From the NCBI GenBank assembly GCA_035079385.1, contig JAVHKY010000003.1:13185501-13249500 (forward strand): DNA of 64,000 bases, in the 5' to 3' direction. The stretch comes from Aspidiotus rigidus. Its lineage: Eukaryota; Arthropoda; Insecta; Hemiptera; Diaspididae. Position 1 is the first letter of the stretch, and the number at the start of each line of letters is the position of its first letter. Position numbers and translations under genes: made by a program. Shown one piece after another: positions 45,330-56,969 of this stretch. The notes beneath the pieces are model-generated. The model was not told the origin of the DNA. It did not search any database and was given only the letters and a program-made list of their open reading frames with translations.

Positions 45330-46745
45330 CTCGTTGTTTCAAGCAAAAGTGGCAAGGTGGTTACTCTAAAGTCTGTCTTCGGTCATGAGCTTACAGTGGG
45401 AGATCGGGAAGGGCCTCCTGTCAATTGAGGCGGGTGAATCTGTAAAATTTTGCGTGAAGACATTTGAAAGATTGAACAAGGGGCCTTGATCGTTCTCTAA
45501 CGGAAAGCTTAACGAACAACGGTCTCGGGATATCCTCCTCTGCACTGGCTGACAAAACAGGAATTTTCTTGATTTCACCTGCTTAGATAAAACGGGGCTG
45601 TTACAGTTCTCTCCTTGCGAGGTCACACTGGGACGCGATCTTCGCGGTATGTTTTTCTCCATTGCCTGAAACAACAAGTATTTGCACCTACTCACCCAAA
45701 TAGATTGAACACAGGGCTCCAACTGATCTCTCACCGCGAGCTTATGGCAGACAACAATCTTCCTCATACCCTTCCCTACTTCGCGTTTCTCAACGGGAAA
45801 TTTTTCGGGTTTGTCCGCCTCTATTGAACAGGGGGTCCTTACCCGATCTCCCACCGCTAGCTCATGACCAAAGACAGACTTTAGAGTAACCTTGCCACCT
45901 CGGCGTGAAACCACAAGATTTTGTGACTTTGCCCGTCCTTTTACGGGGCCTATTCAATCTTTCACCAAGAGCTCATAACGAAAGACGAGCTTCACGGTAT
46001 CACTCCCTCCCTCGCGTGGACGTACAAGAATTTTCTGGCATCCGCCTACCTCTATCGAAGAGACGGGGCCTCAGTCGATCTTTTACCGCGAGCATGTAGT
46101 GGAAAACGAAGTCGCCGGCATCATTCCCTCCTTGGCGGGAAACAACGAGAGTTTTTGCGGATGCACCCGCCTTGGTCATACACGGGGCCTCAGTCGATCT
46201 CTTACCGCGGGCATGCAATGGAAAACGATGCCGCCGGTATCATTCCCTCCTTGGCGAGTAACAATCTGTGTTTTTGCGGAAGTACCCGCCTCAATCATAC
46301 ACGGGGCCTCAGTCGATCTATGTTGAACCCAGGGATCATTCGCCTGACTCTGTCAAACACGGGGTCTCGATCGTTCTCTTACCACGAGCTGATGACGAAA
46401 GTCGAGCTTGACGGTATCATTCTCTCCTCCGGATGAAAACCCGAGAACTAAAAGCGGGGTTGGCATGTCTCCCACCCTAAATTTCTTGTTCACTTTTGTC
46501 AAGTTCCACTTACCTTATTAGGTTAGGACAGTTTCCACCAGATTGAAAGTCAATATTTCTGCAAGTTCTTCACATACAAATAGCTTGATAGTCAAAAATA
46601 TTCCAAGTCTCATAGAACAAACAGGTTCCCAGTTAAAATTTGGAAAAATGAGGGGCGGGTATTGTTTTCACAGTAGCCCCACCGAAGATTGTGAGTATTT
46701 AAAGAAAGAGGAAACCACAAAACATTTCAACACTAATTGAGCACA
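45330..46745. mobile_element. Partial foldback element (core plus one arm)
   Basis: Reverse complement of the core and left arm of the 26.7-31.2 kb element, matching 28450 down to about 27060 in order, with many small changes. The other arm is missing. The open frame at 45366-45914 (minus) is the counterpart of 27838-28416 and is intact, sharing AVGDRVRTPCSIEADKPEKF and NCNSPVLSKQVKSRKFLFCQ. Confidence 0.75.
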
Positions 46746-46749
46746 TTTC

Positions 46750-47960
46750 ATTCAGCTAGCCCCGCACACTGTTTCATGCAAGTGGGGGTTGGAACAAACA
46801 GAAATAAGGGTGGAACAAACCGGAACAAGCGTAGAACAAACGATTCACACTATTTTCAGGTCAAAATTGGAAACGGAGGGGGGCTGTCGTGTCACTAACC
46901 CCGCACACTATTTCATGGGGAGGGGGGTTGGAACAAACGGAAATAAGGGTGGAACAAACCGGAACAAGCGTAGAACAAACGATTCACACTATTTTCAGGT
47001 CAAAATTGGAAACGGAGGGGGGCTGTCGTGTCACTAACCCCGCACACTATTTCATGGGGAAGGGGGTTGGAATAAACAGAAATAAGGGTGGAACAAACCG
47101 GAACAAACGTAGAACAAATGATTTACACTATCTTGAGGTCAAAATTGGAAATGGGGGAGGGGCTGTCGTATCACTAACCCCGCACACTGTTTCATGGGGA
47201 TGGGGGTTGGAACAAACAGAAATAAGGGTGGAACAAACCGGAACAAAAGTAGAACAAACGATTCACAATATTTTCAGGTCAAAATTGGAAACGGGAGGCT
47301 GTCGTGTCACTAACCCCGCACACTATTTCATGGGGAGGGGGGTTGGAACAAACAGAAATAAGGGTGGAACAAACCGGAACAAAAGTAGAACAAACGATTC
47401 ACAATATTTTGAGGTCAAAATTGGTAACGGGGGGGGGGCTGTCGTGTCACTAACCCCGCACACTATTTCATGGAGAGGGGGGTTGGAACAAACGGAAATA
47501 AGGGTGGAACAAACCGGAGCAAAAGTAGAACGAACGATTCGCACTATTTTGAGGTCAAAATTGGAAATGGGGGTGGGGGCTGTCGTGTCACTAACCCCGC
47601 ACACTATTTGATGGGGATGGGGGTTGGAACAAACAGAAATAAGGGTGGAACAAACCGGAACAAAAGTAGAACAAACGATTCACAATATTTTGAGGTCAAA
47701 ATTGGAAACGGGGGGCTGTCGTGTCACTAACCCCGCACACTATTTCATGGGGATGGGGGTTGGAACAAACCGGAACCAAAGTAGAACAAACGATTCACAC
47801 TATTTTGAGGTCAAAATTGGGAATGGGGGGGGGGCTGTCGTGTCACGAACCCCGCACACTGTTTCATGGGGATGGGGGTTGGAACAAACAGAAATAAGGG
47901 TGGAACAAACGTAGAACAAACGATTCACACTATTTTTGGGTGAATATTCGACATTGGGGG
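46750..47960. repeat. Tandem array, unit about 139 bp, about 9 copies
   Basis: Each unit contains GTGTCACTAACCCCGCACAC, GGTGGAACAAACCGGAACAA and ACGATTCACACTATTTT. Units start near 46759, 46891, 47031, 47170, 47308, 47447, 47587, 47726 and 47844. It takes the place that the GCACAATTCAGCAC array has in the 26.7-kb element but is a different sequence. Open frames here translate the array. Confidence 0.85.
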
Positions 47961-47999
47961 GGGGATGCTGAAATCGACCTTCAACTTTTGAGAAACTCT

Positions 48000-48700
48000 T
48001 AAAGTTGACAATTTCATTTATAATAAATTTGAAAGATTTTTTTCTAGGACACAATGTTTTGGTATATTTGTAGAAATTGATTTTGTGGGCCAGAACGTGC
48101 CACAAAAAATTTAGCTCATGATATGCGGGCGGGAAGTTCAATAAAATATTTAATACATTATTTTCTCTCCTTAGAAAAGAAAAAATAGAAAATTAAACCC
48201 ATACAGCATGAGATATTTGTTACCACAAAGCCAATCCGCCATTTTGAATAGTTACTCTTCTCAGATGACTATAGTAAATATCACCGCACTAATACATCCT
48301 GAAGTGAAGCTTCATCTTCCCAAATGGTACCGCATTTTCATAGGGCTCACTGACATAACGACTTTCATTGTTCATAGGATTGGGAAACAACATATTTGTT
48401 TTTTTCGAATTATGTAGGTACATCTCTTCAAGAATTTCAAGTAAAATACCCATATGAGCTTCTGCATATAAAGTTTGCTCTCAGGACTTGAGCTTTACTT
48501 GACCCTTATTCTAAAATCAAAAGACATCGAATACCTTCATGTGTAGTTCCCGCGCCTCATAGCGGCAGGCAAGTGTACCTTCTCGCATATTGAAATTTTG
48601 TAGCTCAATAAGATACGTTAAGCGCCCCAAAAAACCGCGTTAACTAAATATAAATAACCTGTTCCTATATTTTTCAAGGAACACAAAAATTACACGATTT
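48000..48700. other. No gene seen
   Basis: Contains a repeat with GGCACGTTCT/AGAACGTGCC text shared with about 43910 and the inverted copy of the 42302 repeat. Otherwise nothing recognised. Confidence 0.4.
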
Positions 48701-48708
48701 ACACTTAC

Positions 48709-50603
48709 CTACTAGATTGCTCGACGGACGTATTATTCTCCTTCACCAAACTCACGGAATCCGTTATTTTGATGACGTCACTTTTTACCGCTCGGTCCAG
48801 TATCGTGAAAGTAATTTTTTTCAAACAGCTGAACGTGTTACCGTCTAAAATTTCAGTCTTATCGGTATCGGAAGAACATTCGACCATTAACTTTTTAACG
48901 AGAAAGATATTTGCTTTTAATGTCACGGGGATTAGGTCGGAGAATTGAATTCCAGTCATATTGAATAGAAAGTTCCAAGTATCATCATTTCCGCGAATTT
49001 TCATATTCATCGGCTTCCCCTCAACCCTGTCGATAATACGGGGGTCCTCCTTCTTTGTAGAATTTTCTGTTCGCTGCGTCTTATGAGCGCTTATTGTAGT
49101 TTGATTTGTCGCTTGGTCGTCCGCTATTTCATTGTCATTTCTTTCCACTATATCGTATATTTCGGTCGAATTTTCGAATTTCATTTCGTCGCTTCGCTGC
49201 TCCGCGTTCGTGTCCTCCGTCTCGTCATCCATTTTTCCTCCGCCTTCTTGATTATCGCCTCCAAAACTTTCGAATAAATGATTATAATATTCACCCTGCG
49301 AAGGAGTACTTTCTGATTCGGTAATCACAATAGGCTTAGAAAGATACGAGGATTTATCAGACGTTTTATAAGAAGCTTCGTTTTCAAGCATTTCAATTTG
49401 TTTTTCGGTTGTAATCCTTTTCGAATTTGGATCATCTTGGAAAGCGTGTCCGGATTTCGTCGCATTAAAAAGTCGACGATTTCTTTTGTTCGTAGTTTCT
49501 GTAGTGACGTGCTCTTCTTTTCTCGTCGATAATCGTACAGCTGAAAATCGGGGATTGTCTTTGAGTTTATCTGTCAGCGGTTTGGGCTCGGTCACTGTAC
49601 TAATTTCCTCCTCTTTATCAGTAGGATAAAACGTATTATAAAGATCATGCCAATCTTCTGTATCACCGATGGGTTCTGTCGTTGTTACAACTTCTTCATT
49701 CTTTTTCGTCGTGGTCATCGGTCTGAAGTTATCCTTATTATTGATGTCTATCACCTCGTAATTATTCCTCAAGAAATTGGGACGGGCTGTCGTGACTGCG
49801 ATGAATGAGTTTGGTGACAATGAATACACCTGGTTACTAGTGGTTGAGGGAGTCGAGTATGTGACGAACGGATCGCTGTTAGTTTCTTGCATCATCATAT
49901 CATTCTCGTAAACAATAGGGGGCTCTACTTCCGGAGCCTTCATTTTAATAAATGGTAGTACTTTGCTACTTTGATCATGTGGCTGGTAATGCATCCACAT
50001 AATATCGTCCTCTTTCATCTCTATCCGACTTTTTTTCTTCCTCTCTGGATATTGTCTAAAATACGGTCTAGAACTATCCGCGATGACTCTGTCGTTTGGA
50101 TAGGCGTTGTGTCGGACTCGAGGTGAAATATTAGTCTCGTTCGGGACCAATACTCTACGGAATGAGTGCGGTAAACTTTGACTCCTCGCGGGAGTATTGT
50201 GAAGAATTTTTGGATTATGCTTAAAATCAATGGATGTATGCTTTGGCGCCATATCCGATTTCCATTTCCGCGATATGTAGGGTTGTGGTTTATCTCTGCG
50301 GCCGCCGATTTTAACGACAGTTTCATGGTGTTGGTTTTTCAATCTGGGATCTCGATCATGGTTCATATTCTTTGACGCCGTAATTGGTCTCCATCCGTTT
50401 GAATATTGAACAGCTTTTTCCGTGGTGCTAGCTTCGTTATTTTTCTCGATCACACCGACGTTAGCCGAATTCTCGTGAAAGTTCCACTCGCCTAAATACC
50501 TCCTGGTGTGATATCGATCTGCGATATTCACCATTGAGTCTGTAGCGAGGGAAGCGCTTATGAAGCTGAAATAAAGGCCGACGAATATGATGGTTGATTG
50601 CAT
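48709..50603 (-). CDS. Osiris-type gene, exon 1 (signal peptide, long polar region, two-cysteine block)
   Basis: I start at the ATG at 50603, which opens a signal peptide (MQSTIIFVGLYFSFISAS). An acceptor (ATATTTTTCAG) ends at 50615, so an untranslated exon lies upstream; the in-frame ATG at 50684 is intronic. The exon encodes 631 residues and ends AG|GTAAGT, leaving two bases. Residues 20-550 are polar, rich in Thr, Glu, Asn and Lys, with TTTEP- and TEK-type patches. The last 90 residues hold the Osiris two-cysteine region: VTLKANIFLVKKLMVECSS ... FSCLKKITFTILDRAVKSDV ... ITDSVSLVK. Most Osiris proteins are 200-400 aa, so the polar insertion is unusual. The function is inferred: a secretory-pathway membrane protein of cuticle-forming cells. 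Confidence 0.82.
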
Positions 50604-50699
50604 TGTGAGACGGACTGAAAAATATATATAATAATGAATAACTGTCTTAATTAATAATATGGAAAGATATTTTTTGCAACACAAAACTTGTTTTATGGA

Positions 50700-52505
50700 G
50701 AGTTGAATGGGGAAAACGACCTTTCAACAAATTAAGGTTCTTACAGAGGTGGGGAGACTTTGAAATATTCTTGGATCTTGAGGTATATGAAGAGGGGGAC
50801 TCGGAAAAATTCCGATCATTAAGCCACAGAGCAAGAGAGGGAATTGAAAATTTTGAAGCATTCAGCTATGTACCCGAAAGAGGGGATTATTTATAAAGGT
50901 CAGGATGAACATATGAAAAAGGAGGACTTGTAAAAATTTCGACCACTGAGCCATACGAAATCAGGAGAAGGACATGGATATTCCAGCTATATATACGAAG
51001 GGGCAGTGGTGTGACAAGAAAATTATCGAGGCTAGTGGACAGAATTTGAACAGGAAACTTGTTTTATGTGAGGGGGTATTCTGTGGAAATATCCGCCGGG
51101 CACTGTCTGTTGTCCTTGCGGTTAGTTTTGATACATACCCGAGGGAGTGAGGTCTCCGTCCTATTTCGGAGACTTATAAAGATTTTGATCTCTATAATCA
51201 TATATGAGCAGGGGTGCCGTGAGCCCCCTAGGCCAATGAAGAACCCCCCCCCCCCTCAAACTTTGATTTCTTGTAGCTAAAAAAAAATTGAATTATAAGC
51301 CCCCCCCCCCCTAAAACGAATAGGAAGAATCATCTTCATAAAAATGGCCTCACGGCACCCCTGATGAGACTGAATAACTTCAAAGAATCTCGACCTCCAA
51401 TCCTTGCATATGGTTGTGAAACTTGGAAAAAGTGGGTTCCGAATTGTGGTTATCGATGCTCCGATCTACTTGAGGGACTCGGAAAAATTTCGTTTTTCGA
51501 TCTCTACATGTGACTTCAGGATTTGCGAAAATGTTGATTTTGGAGTTGGTATATATGAGAGGGAGACTATAATGGAAAATTCAATCTTAGGTTGTATACA
51601 TGAGGAGGGGACTAACATATTAGAGAACTTACTCTCAATGTAGTGTAAAACAAAGTTCAACAACTGCATTATTCTCAAAATAACAAAAATATGCGGAAGG
51701 TAAAGCCATACTGAATTCATGAATAAAATATTCAGATAAATTCTAAATTGAAATCGCACATCCTCATAAATAAGAAGAAGCCGCGAGCTGCGCGTTTTTT
51801 TCATGTCCCCAAGCAAATTTTTCAGGACTCGGAGGGGAAGGGGTTTGGATTTTGAACATTGGAAGTATACGTTTTTTATATCTAATGGGAGAGGACTTGA
51901 AAAAGTTTTGGTTTTCTGACTGTACAGAAGAGGGAGGGAATTTGAAAGACCAAAGAGGGAACGAAAAAAATTTTGACATTTGAGCTAATGTAAATGAGAG
52001 AAGAAAGGGATATGAACGAATCGTGATCATCGATCTAGATATAAATTAGAAAGAAACCGTGGGGAAAATTCTGTCCTTGTGATGTACACATATGTATGTG
52101 TATGTGTGAGAACGCATGCATTTTCACGATCATTTTGTATAGGTAGAGAAGCGCACTAAACTCGCAGGTATCCTAATCCGCTAAGCGTCATAGCGCTGGT
52201 GCGCATTGATTTAGCATTTTCATTGTCATGTAAACAAAGCCCCATCCGAGTTGCTTTAATATGGTGACGTAGGATGCATGACGAACATCTGAGTCCCACA
52301 TATGTTCGAACGCACGTGTTCTTGCAACCATTTTGTGTAGGTTGCGTTTGCTCTAAACTCGCAGATAGAATTATATGTTGTGGATTTCATAAGCAACCAA
52401 GCGCTCTATTGATATTGACTTAACGTTTCTGTTGCTGCGTTATCACCTCTGAGGTGCTGTTTAGCGGTGTAGGAACAAGTTTACTCGACGAACGTGCGAA
52501 ACTTA
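50700..52505. other. No gene seen
   Basis: Upstream of the Osiris gene; contains short GGGACTTGGAAAAATT-type repeats and C-runs near 51245 and 51300. An upstream untranslated Osiris exon should lie here or beyond but cannot be picked out. Confidence 0.4.
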
Positions 52506-52511
52506 CATGTA

Positions 52512-53074
52512 TACCGAGTGGACCAGAAAGATGTTACCAATAATTGAATGGGAGTTTGCACTAAATATGATCCAGAGTGAAAATGCGAAACGTTAAGCGT
52601 ATACTAATTAAAGTCTGCGAAATTTGTAGCTCAATTTTATCTTCAATTTGCGTTCCTACTCAACTCTTTTACGACTTCTTTGAGCCGAGTTATGGACCAA
52701 AAGGTGTCGAAAATTGAGCAATTTGTCCAGATTTCTGAAAAAAGAAATTGAAAATTGTCCCAACTTTTAAGCTTCATAAGGTTATTCAGGTATTTTTTCG
52801 GAATGAGCATTAAATAAGTAAAGTATGGAAGTTTAAACCATTTTTAATTTTCGATAGTTTTGGCAAATTGGTCAATTTTTGGCACATTCCGGTCCCTCAA
52901 TTGCCTCAAAAAAGTTGTGGAAAATTGTGTAGGGGCGCAAATTGCAGGTAAAATTGAGATACGAATTCTGTAGATTTGAAGCATACCCACCTTTAACGTT
53001 TCGCGTTTTTACACTGGAACAGGTTTAGTGCAAACTCCCATTTAACTGGTAACATCTTTCTGGTCCAGCCGGTA
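52512..53074. mobile_element. MITE with inverted ends and TA duplication
   Basis: Left end TACCGAGTGGACCAGAAAGA and inverted right end TACCGGCTGGACCAGAAAGA match over about 95 bp. TA dinucleotides flank both sides (52510-52511 and 53075-53076), as for Tc1/mariner-type elements. Length 563 bp; no transposase. Confidence 0.7.
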
Positions 53075-53469
53075 TAGATCAGGAGGGTGACATAGAATCC
53101 AATTCTGCAACTACCTGTGCTTTTCCTGCTTTTTTTGTGGCAATTGAGTAGCTCGTGAATAAAATGATAATATGGATCATAATTCAGAGCAGTGTTGACT
53201 ACCGTGGTACATTTATGCCACAGTTGGCATTTTTTATGGAACATTCGGTGACATGTCTCATATTTTCTGTCTTTATCACGCTGATTATAGATTTAGATAA
53301 GAACACACTGAGCAAAAAGGTCTTTTAAGAAGTGACTATCCAAGTATGCCAGTGGTAATACCATTTCTGCTGATCGGCTTCCGGCTTCAAGATGGTACTT
53401 CTGTTGATCACTTACTCTTATCAGTTAATGACGTCTCGATAAAAAGGTCCATCGGCTTTCCATCACTTC

Positions 53470-53900
53470 TAGCCAGAGGTTAAATGCTAGCTGAAAGCTG
53501 AAAGTTTAAAGCCGAAAGCCGAAGAATTTTGACTCTAAAAAGCCGAAAGTCAAAAATTGAAAACCTTCTTTTAATAGGAAACAAAAAGTCGAAAGTTTTA
53601 TTTATTTAGCTCTTTCTTTCACTTGTCTTCTGCTTGTATCAGTATTCATACTTTTTTACTCATTTCATTTTTAGTATCGACGTCAGTCCGAAAGCGGACG
53701 TTCAGCATATAATTCATTTTTTTTTTTTTTTTTTTTTTGGAGAAGTTGAAAGCTAAAAGTTTTAAGCCGGAAGCTGAAGAATTGACGGGAAAAAGCCGAA
53801 AGTCAAAAGTCGAAAAATATTTTTTGTTGGGAAGCGAAAAGCCAAAAGTTCTTCAAGTTAAAATTGTAAGCTAAAGTCAAAAACTAAAGTTTTATCTTAC
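53470..53900. repeat. AGCCGAAAGTC-type simple repeats
   Basis: Degenerate units AGCTGAAAGCTGAAAG, AGCCGAAAGCCGAAG and AAAGTCGAAAG; interrupted near 53650-53740 by unrelated sequence ending in a T-run. Confidence 0.65.
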
Positions 53901-54298
53901 AGTTTTCAACCTCTGCTTCTAGCTCAAAGGAAAGAAAATCCTACAACTACAAGATCCTATATTACAGACCAATTCCCCGTGAAGTCAACATATTCAATTT
54001 TGATTGAATGCTTGTACAATGCTGCTGGATTTGGGACAGTTATTTTAGAGTCCCATCCAAACTGGGTGTCCGCCAGGATCGCTGCGATAGATAAAAATGA
54101 TAATAAATGTAAGAGATATCAATGAGGTTTTTCGCTAGGAGTATGTGTAATGAAAGTTTGATTTTTCAGAAAAACGTTTGTGTATTGATCGCTTTGTGTG
54201 TGTATGTGTGATTATTTCCGACAAAGAAAACTTCAAACACCAGTACGGAGACTTGATTTAAACAAAATGATTTTCACCGCGACCCGGTTCTAATTAGA

Positions 54299-54600
54299 AT
54301 ACATAGAGAACGTTTCAATCATTCACTAGTATTTAAAAACAAGAAGTACGTTAGCAATCAAAGCTACATGTTTAAATTCCAAGAACTTCTAGATTCTGGA
54401 TAGAGATCTCTATAATACATAAGGAACATCTTGTTTTTGAATATCTGTATGTGATTGAATCGGTCCCTGTGTATTGTTCTGGAAATCGATATCATGATTG
54501 GCCCAATAATCGTAATATCGATTATAAATATGGGTACTTTGACTCACTATCGCTCACTGTTATCAACACTGTGGCGTCACCGGGGAATTGGTTCATTATG
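54299..54600 (-). repeat. Repeat Z, inverted copy
   Basis: Inverse of 36546-36840, including CGATATTACGATTATTGGGC and the GTGACG...GTGTTGATAACAGTGAG end. Confidence 0.75.
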
Positions 54601-55215
54601 AAACTTTACGGTTGACAATGGACGTGAGATGACTGTATGCTAGCTTGATATCACAATTCAAAACGTATATTTCCCACTAAATACCAATAAAAGAAAGGAA
54701 AAAAAAAAAAAAAGAAAAGACCATTATTTTGTTTGTTTTACAAAATACTGGTCAACCGATGATCCGAAAAATCATTTTGTACGTAAAATGACGAGTAAAA
54801 AAATATTAAAATAAGATTCTCTTCCCTAGATTCTTATTTCTATATACAAAGAAAACAATCAAGGGAAAGGTATTTCTTTGAGTTGTACAAAAGACCTAGT
54901 TTCCTTGATCGTTATCTTTCGAGATACGTCATCGGCTTAGCATGGCATTATGGCACAGAAGCACATTTGGATGGTTGAAATGTGATAAATTTTTGGCACG
55001 GATTGGCGTCGCTGGTATGTAGAAAAAAGTCTTTATCCGTCAATAATTTTTCTCTTTGTGTACTTCATTACTATTCTCTTTTTTTTTTTTTTTTTGTGGC
55101 ATGGTTCAAAAAGGGGAAAAAATGTATATCAGCATCGTTGGATAATTTTTCATTAAGCCTGTTAAAAGTCTTTTTCAAATTTTCCCTTACAAGTTAAACA
55201 AAGGATGTATGAGAA
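54600..55215. other. No gene seen
   Basis: AT-rich spacer between two inverted copies of repeat Z, with A- and T-runs. Confidence 0.4.
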
Positions 55216-55221
55216 GAAATG

Positions 55222-55435
55222 AACCAATTCCCTGGTGACGTCACAGTGTTGATAACAGTGAGCGACAGTGGATATTTTGTAATCGATATTACGATTATTG
55301 GGCCAATCATGATAATTGATTTCCATAACAATACACAGGGAACGATTCAATCACATACAGATATTCAAAAACAAGATGTTCCTCATGTATTAGAGATCTC
55401 TATCCAGAATTTAGAAGTTCTGTGGAATTAAATAT
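55222..55435 (+). repeat. Repeat Z, third copy
   Basis: Matches 36555-36775 in the same orientation. With the inverted copy at 54299-54600 it makes a large inverted pair. Confidence 0.75.
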
Positions 55436-55488
55436 GTAGTCTTCAATTGTGAAAGTAAAATGGGTCGAAAATCTTCGACTTTAGCTTC

Positions 55489-55914
55489 TAGTGGTGGGCG
55501 GTTATCGGTTATTTCAATATACCGGTTAAACGGTTTATCAAAGACCACGTAACCGGTTAATCGGTTGAAAACCTCCAAATAAACCGGTTAACCGGTCAAC
55601 TGGCAATAATTCAGATTGCTGTTAGTTCTCAAAAAATTCCGCTAGGAGCGCCAAGGTCTTTCACTTTTTTGCTCACAAAATCGCAAAAATTGAAAAAAAA
55701 GAGAAGCAATATCTCTTATGTGTTAATGATTGAAATATCTCAGTTGATAATTCCTATTTCCTCCACCTGGTGCTTCAAATTCGTCAAATTATCAATTGAA
55801 ATTCAAAATTGTTGAAAAATTTTAAATTTTGGCGGTTTAATCGGTTTATGCGCTCTTATTTTACCCAAGAATAAACCGATTAATCGGTTAATAACCGATA
55901 ACCGCCCATCACTA
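55489..55914. mobile_element. hAT-like MITE, copy 1
   Basis: TAGTGGTGGGCGGTTATCGG at the left, inverted TAGTGATGGGCGGTTATCGG at the right; internal ACCGGTTAA repeats. Flanks TTAGCTTC and TTAGCTTT form an 8-bp duplication with one mismatch. 426 bp, no gene. Confidence 0.75.
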
Positions 55915-55929
55915 TTAGCTTTGCGTGCA

Positions 55930-56855
55930 GTCTACCGGACAAAATCGCAATGTTCCTCAGCTGCAAGCTTCATTTCTTCGAGTTTGACTGTTAGCAGCTG
56001 TTAGCGCCAATTCCTGCGCGCAACTTTAAAAAACACTTAATTGGCCACTAATTTAGGAAAAAGCTTTTATTATAATAAGAAAATTCCAATATCCTCGTTT
56101 TTCTTCGACATTCTTTCGCAGTTGCCTCCGCATTCATTTCGCAGTTAATTAAATATTTTATTACTTTCCAATCCGCATTTTTTTCTGCATCCGCATTTTT
56201 TCGTAGGTAATCCCGAATTTTCCGACCGTCATTTTTCCGATCGTCACGTCGTCGTCGAATTGGCAGACAGAAACGCTCGAACAAATGGACACAAATGATA
56301 TAAGTTTATCCACGAAACCTTTTCCTTTATGTAATCCTAGAAAATTCCTTCTTAAGCTTCCTCCGTCACTTTATGGGGAATCATCTGAATTGCACCTCGA
56401 CGCTTTATTGTAGCAAGGAATAGAAATAAATTTATCGAATCACATCGGAAGCTCGTTGGTGGGGTTGCCTCAGGATTGTCTGGTAAAAAGAATTGCCTCA
56501 GTACCTTGACGCTGCGAGATTAGCTTTTGTAGATGAACTTACTCTCTTACTAGAGACTGATGGACAGCTTTTGTTTAATTTACGTCCATTAGGTGAAGAA
56601 AAGTAACCAATCGCCGACTCGCCGTCAAGCGTTACACCGCCGAATTTTGTACGGTAACTACATTGTACTTAATACAATAAATAATGAGTATGAAATTGTT
56701 GTCCACTCTATTTTTTAATAGTTAGCACGTTTCCACTTGCGCTCTCTGTATAGTAAAAACATAACTTCAAGACTACCTAAAAATTAACTACGCCCTCTCT
56801 ATAATCGTTCCCGATCCACAGCCTCAAATGGAACGAATCTCCCCATCTTTTTGAC
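55930..56855. other. No gene seen
   Basis: The minus frame 56048-56284 is biased (Arg/Lys/Asn/Ala-rich) and has no family signature. Nothing else recognised. Confidence 0.4.
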
Positions 56856-56859
56856 ATCA

Positions 56860-56966
56860 TCTTGTTTTTGAATACTATTGTATGATTGAAACGTTCCCTG
56901 TTTATTCTAATGGGATTCTAAAATGGCTGCCCCAAAGCCAGCAGCAGAGAACAAGCATTGAATCAA
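56860..56966 (+). repeat. Repeat Z, short copy with empty site
   Basis: Matches 36806-36904 (GAAACGTTCCCTGT ... CCAGCAGCAGAGAACAAGCA) and then continues into ATCAAAATCAAAG without the insert seen at 36904-37836. Confidence 0.7.
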
Positions 56967-56969
56967 AAT

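Noticed and set aside
46889..47611. 240-codon open frame (and antisense partners)
   Set aside because: Translation of the 139-bp array; identical repeats explain the length.
40803..48709. Direct splice of Osiris exon 1 to terminal exon A
   Set aside because: Exon 1 leaves two bases and the terminal exons need one, so the join is out of frame; the 128-nt exon at 42088-42215 solves this.
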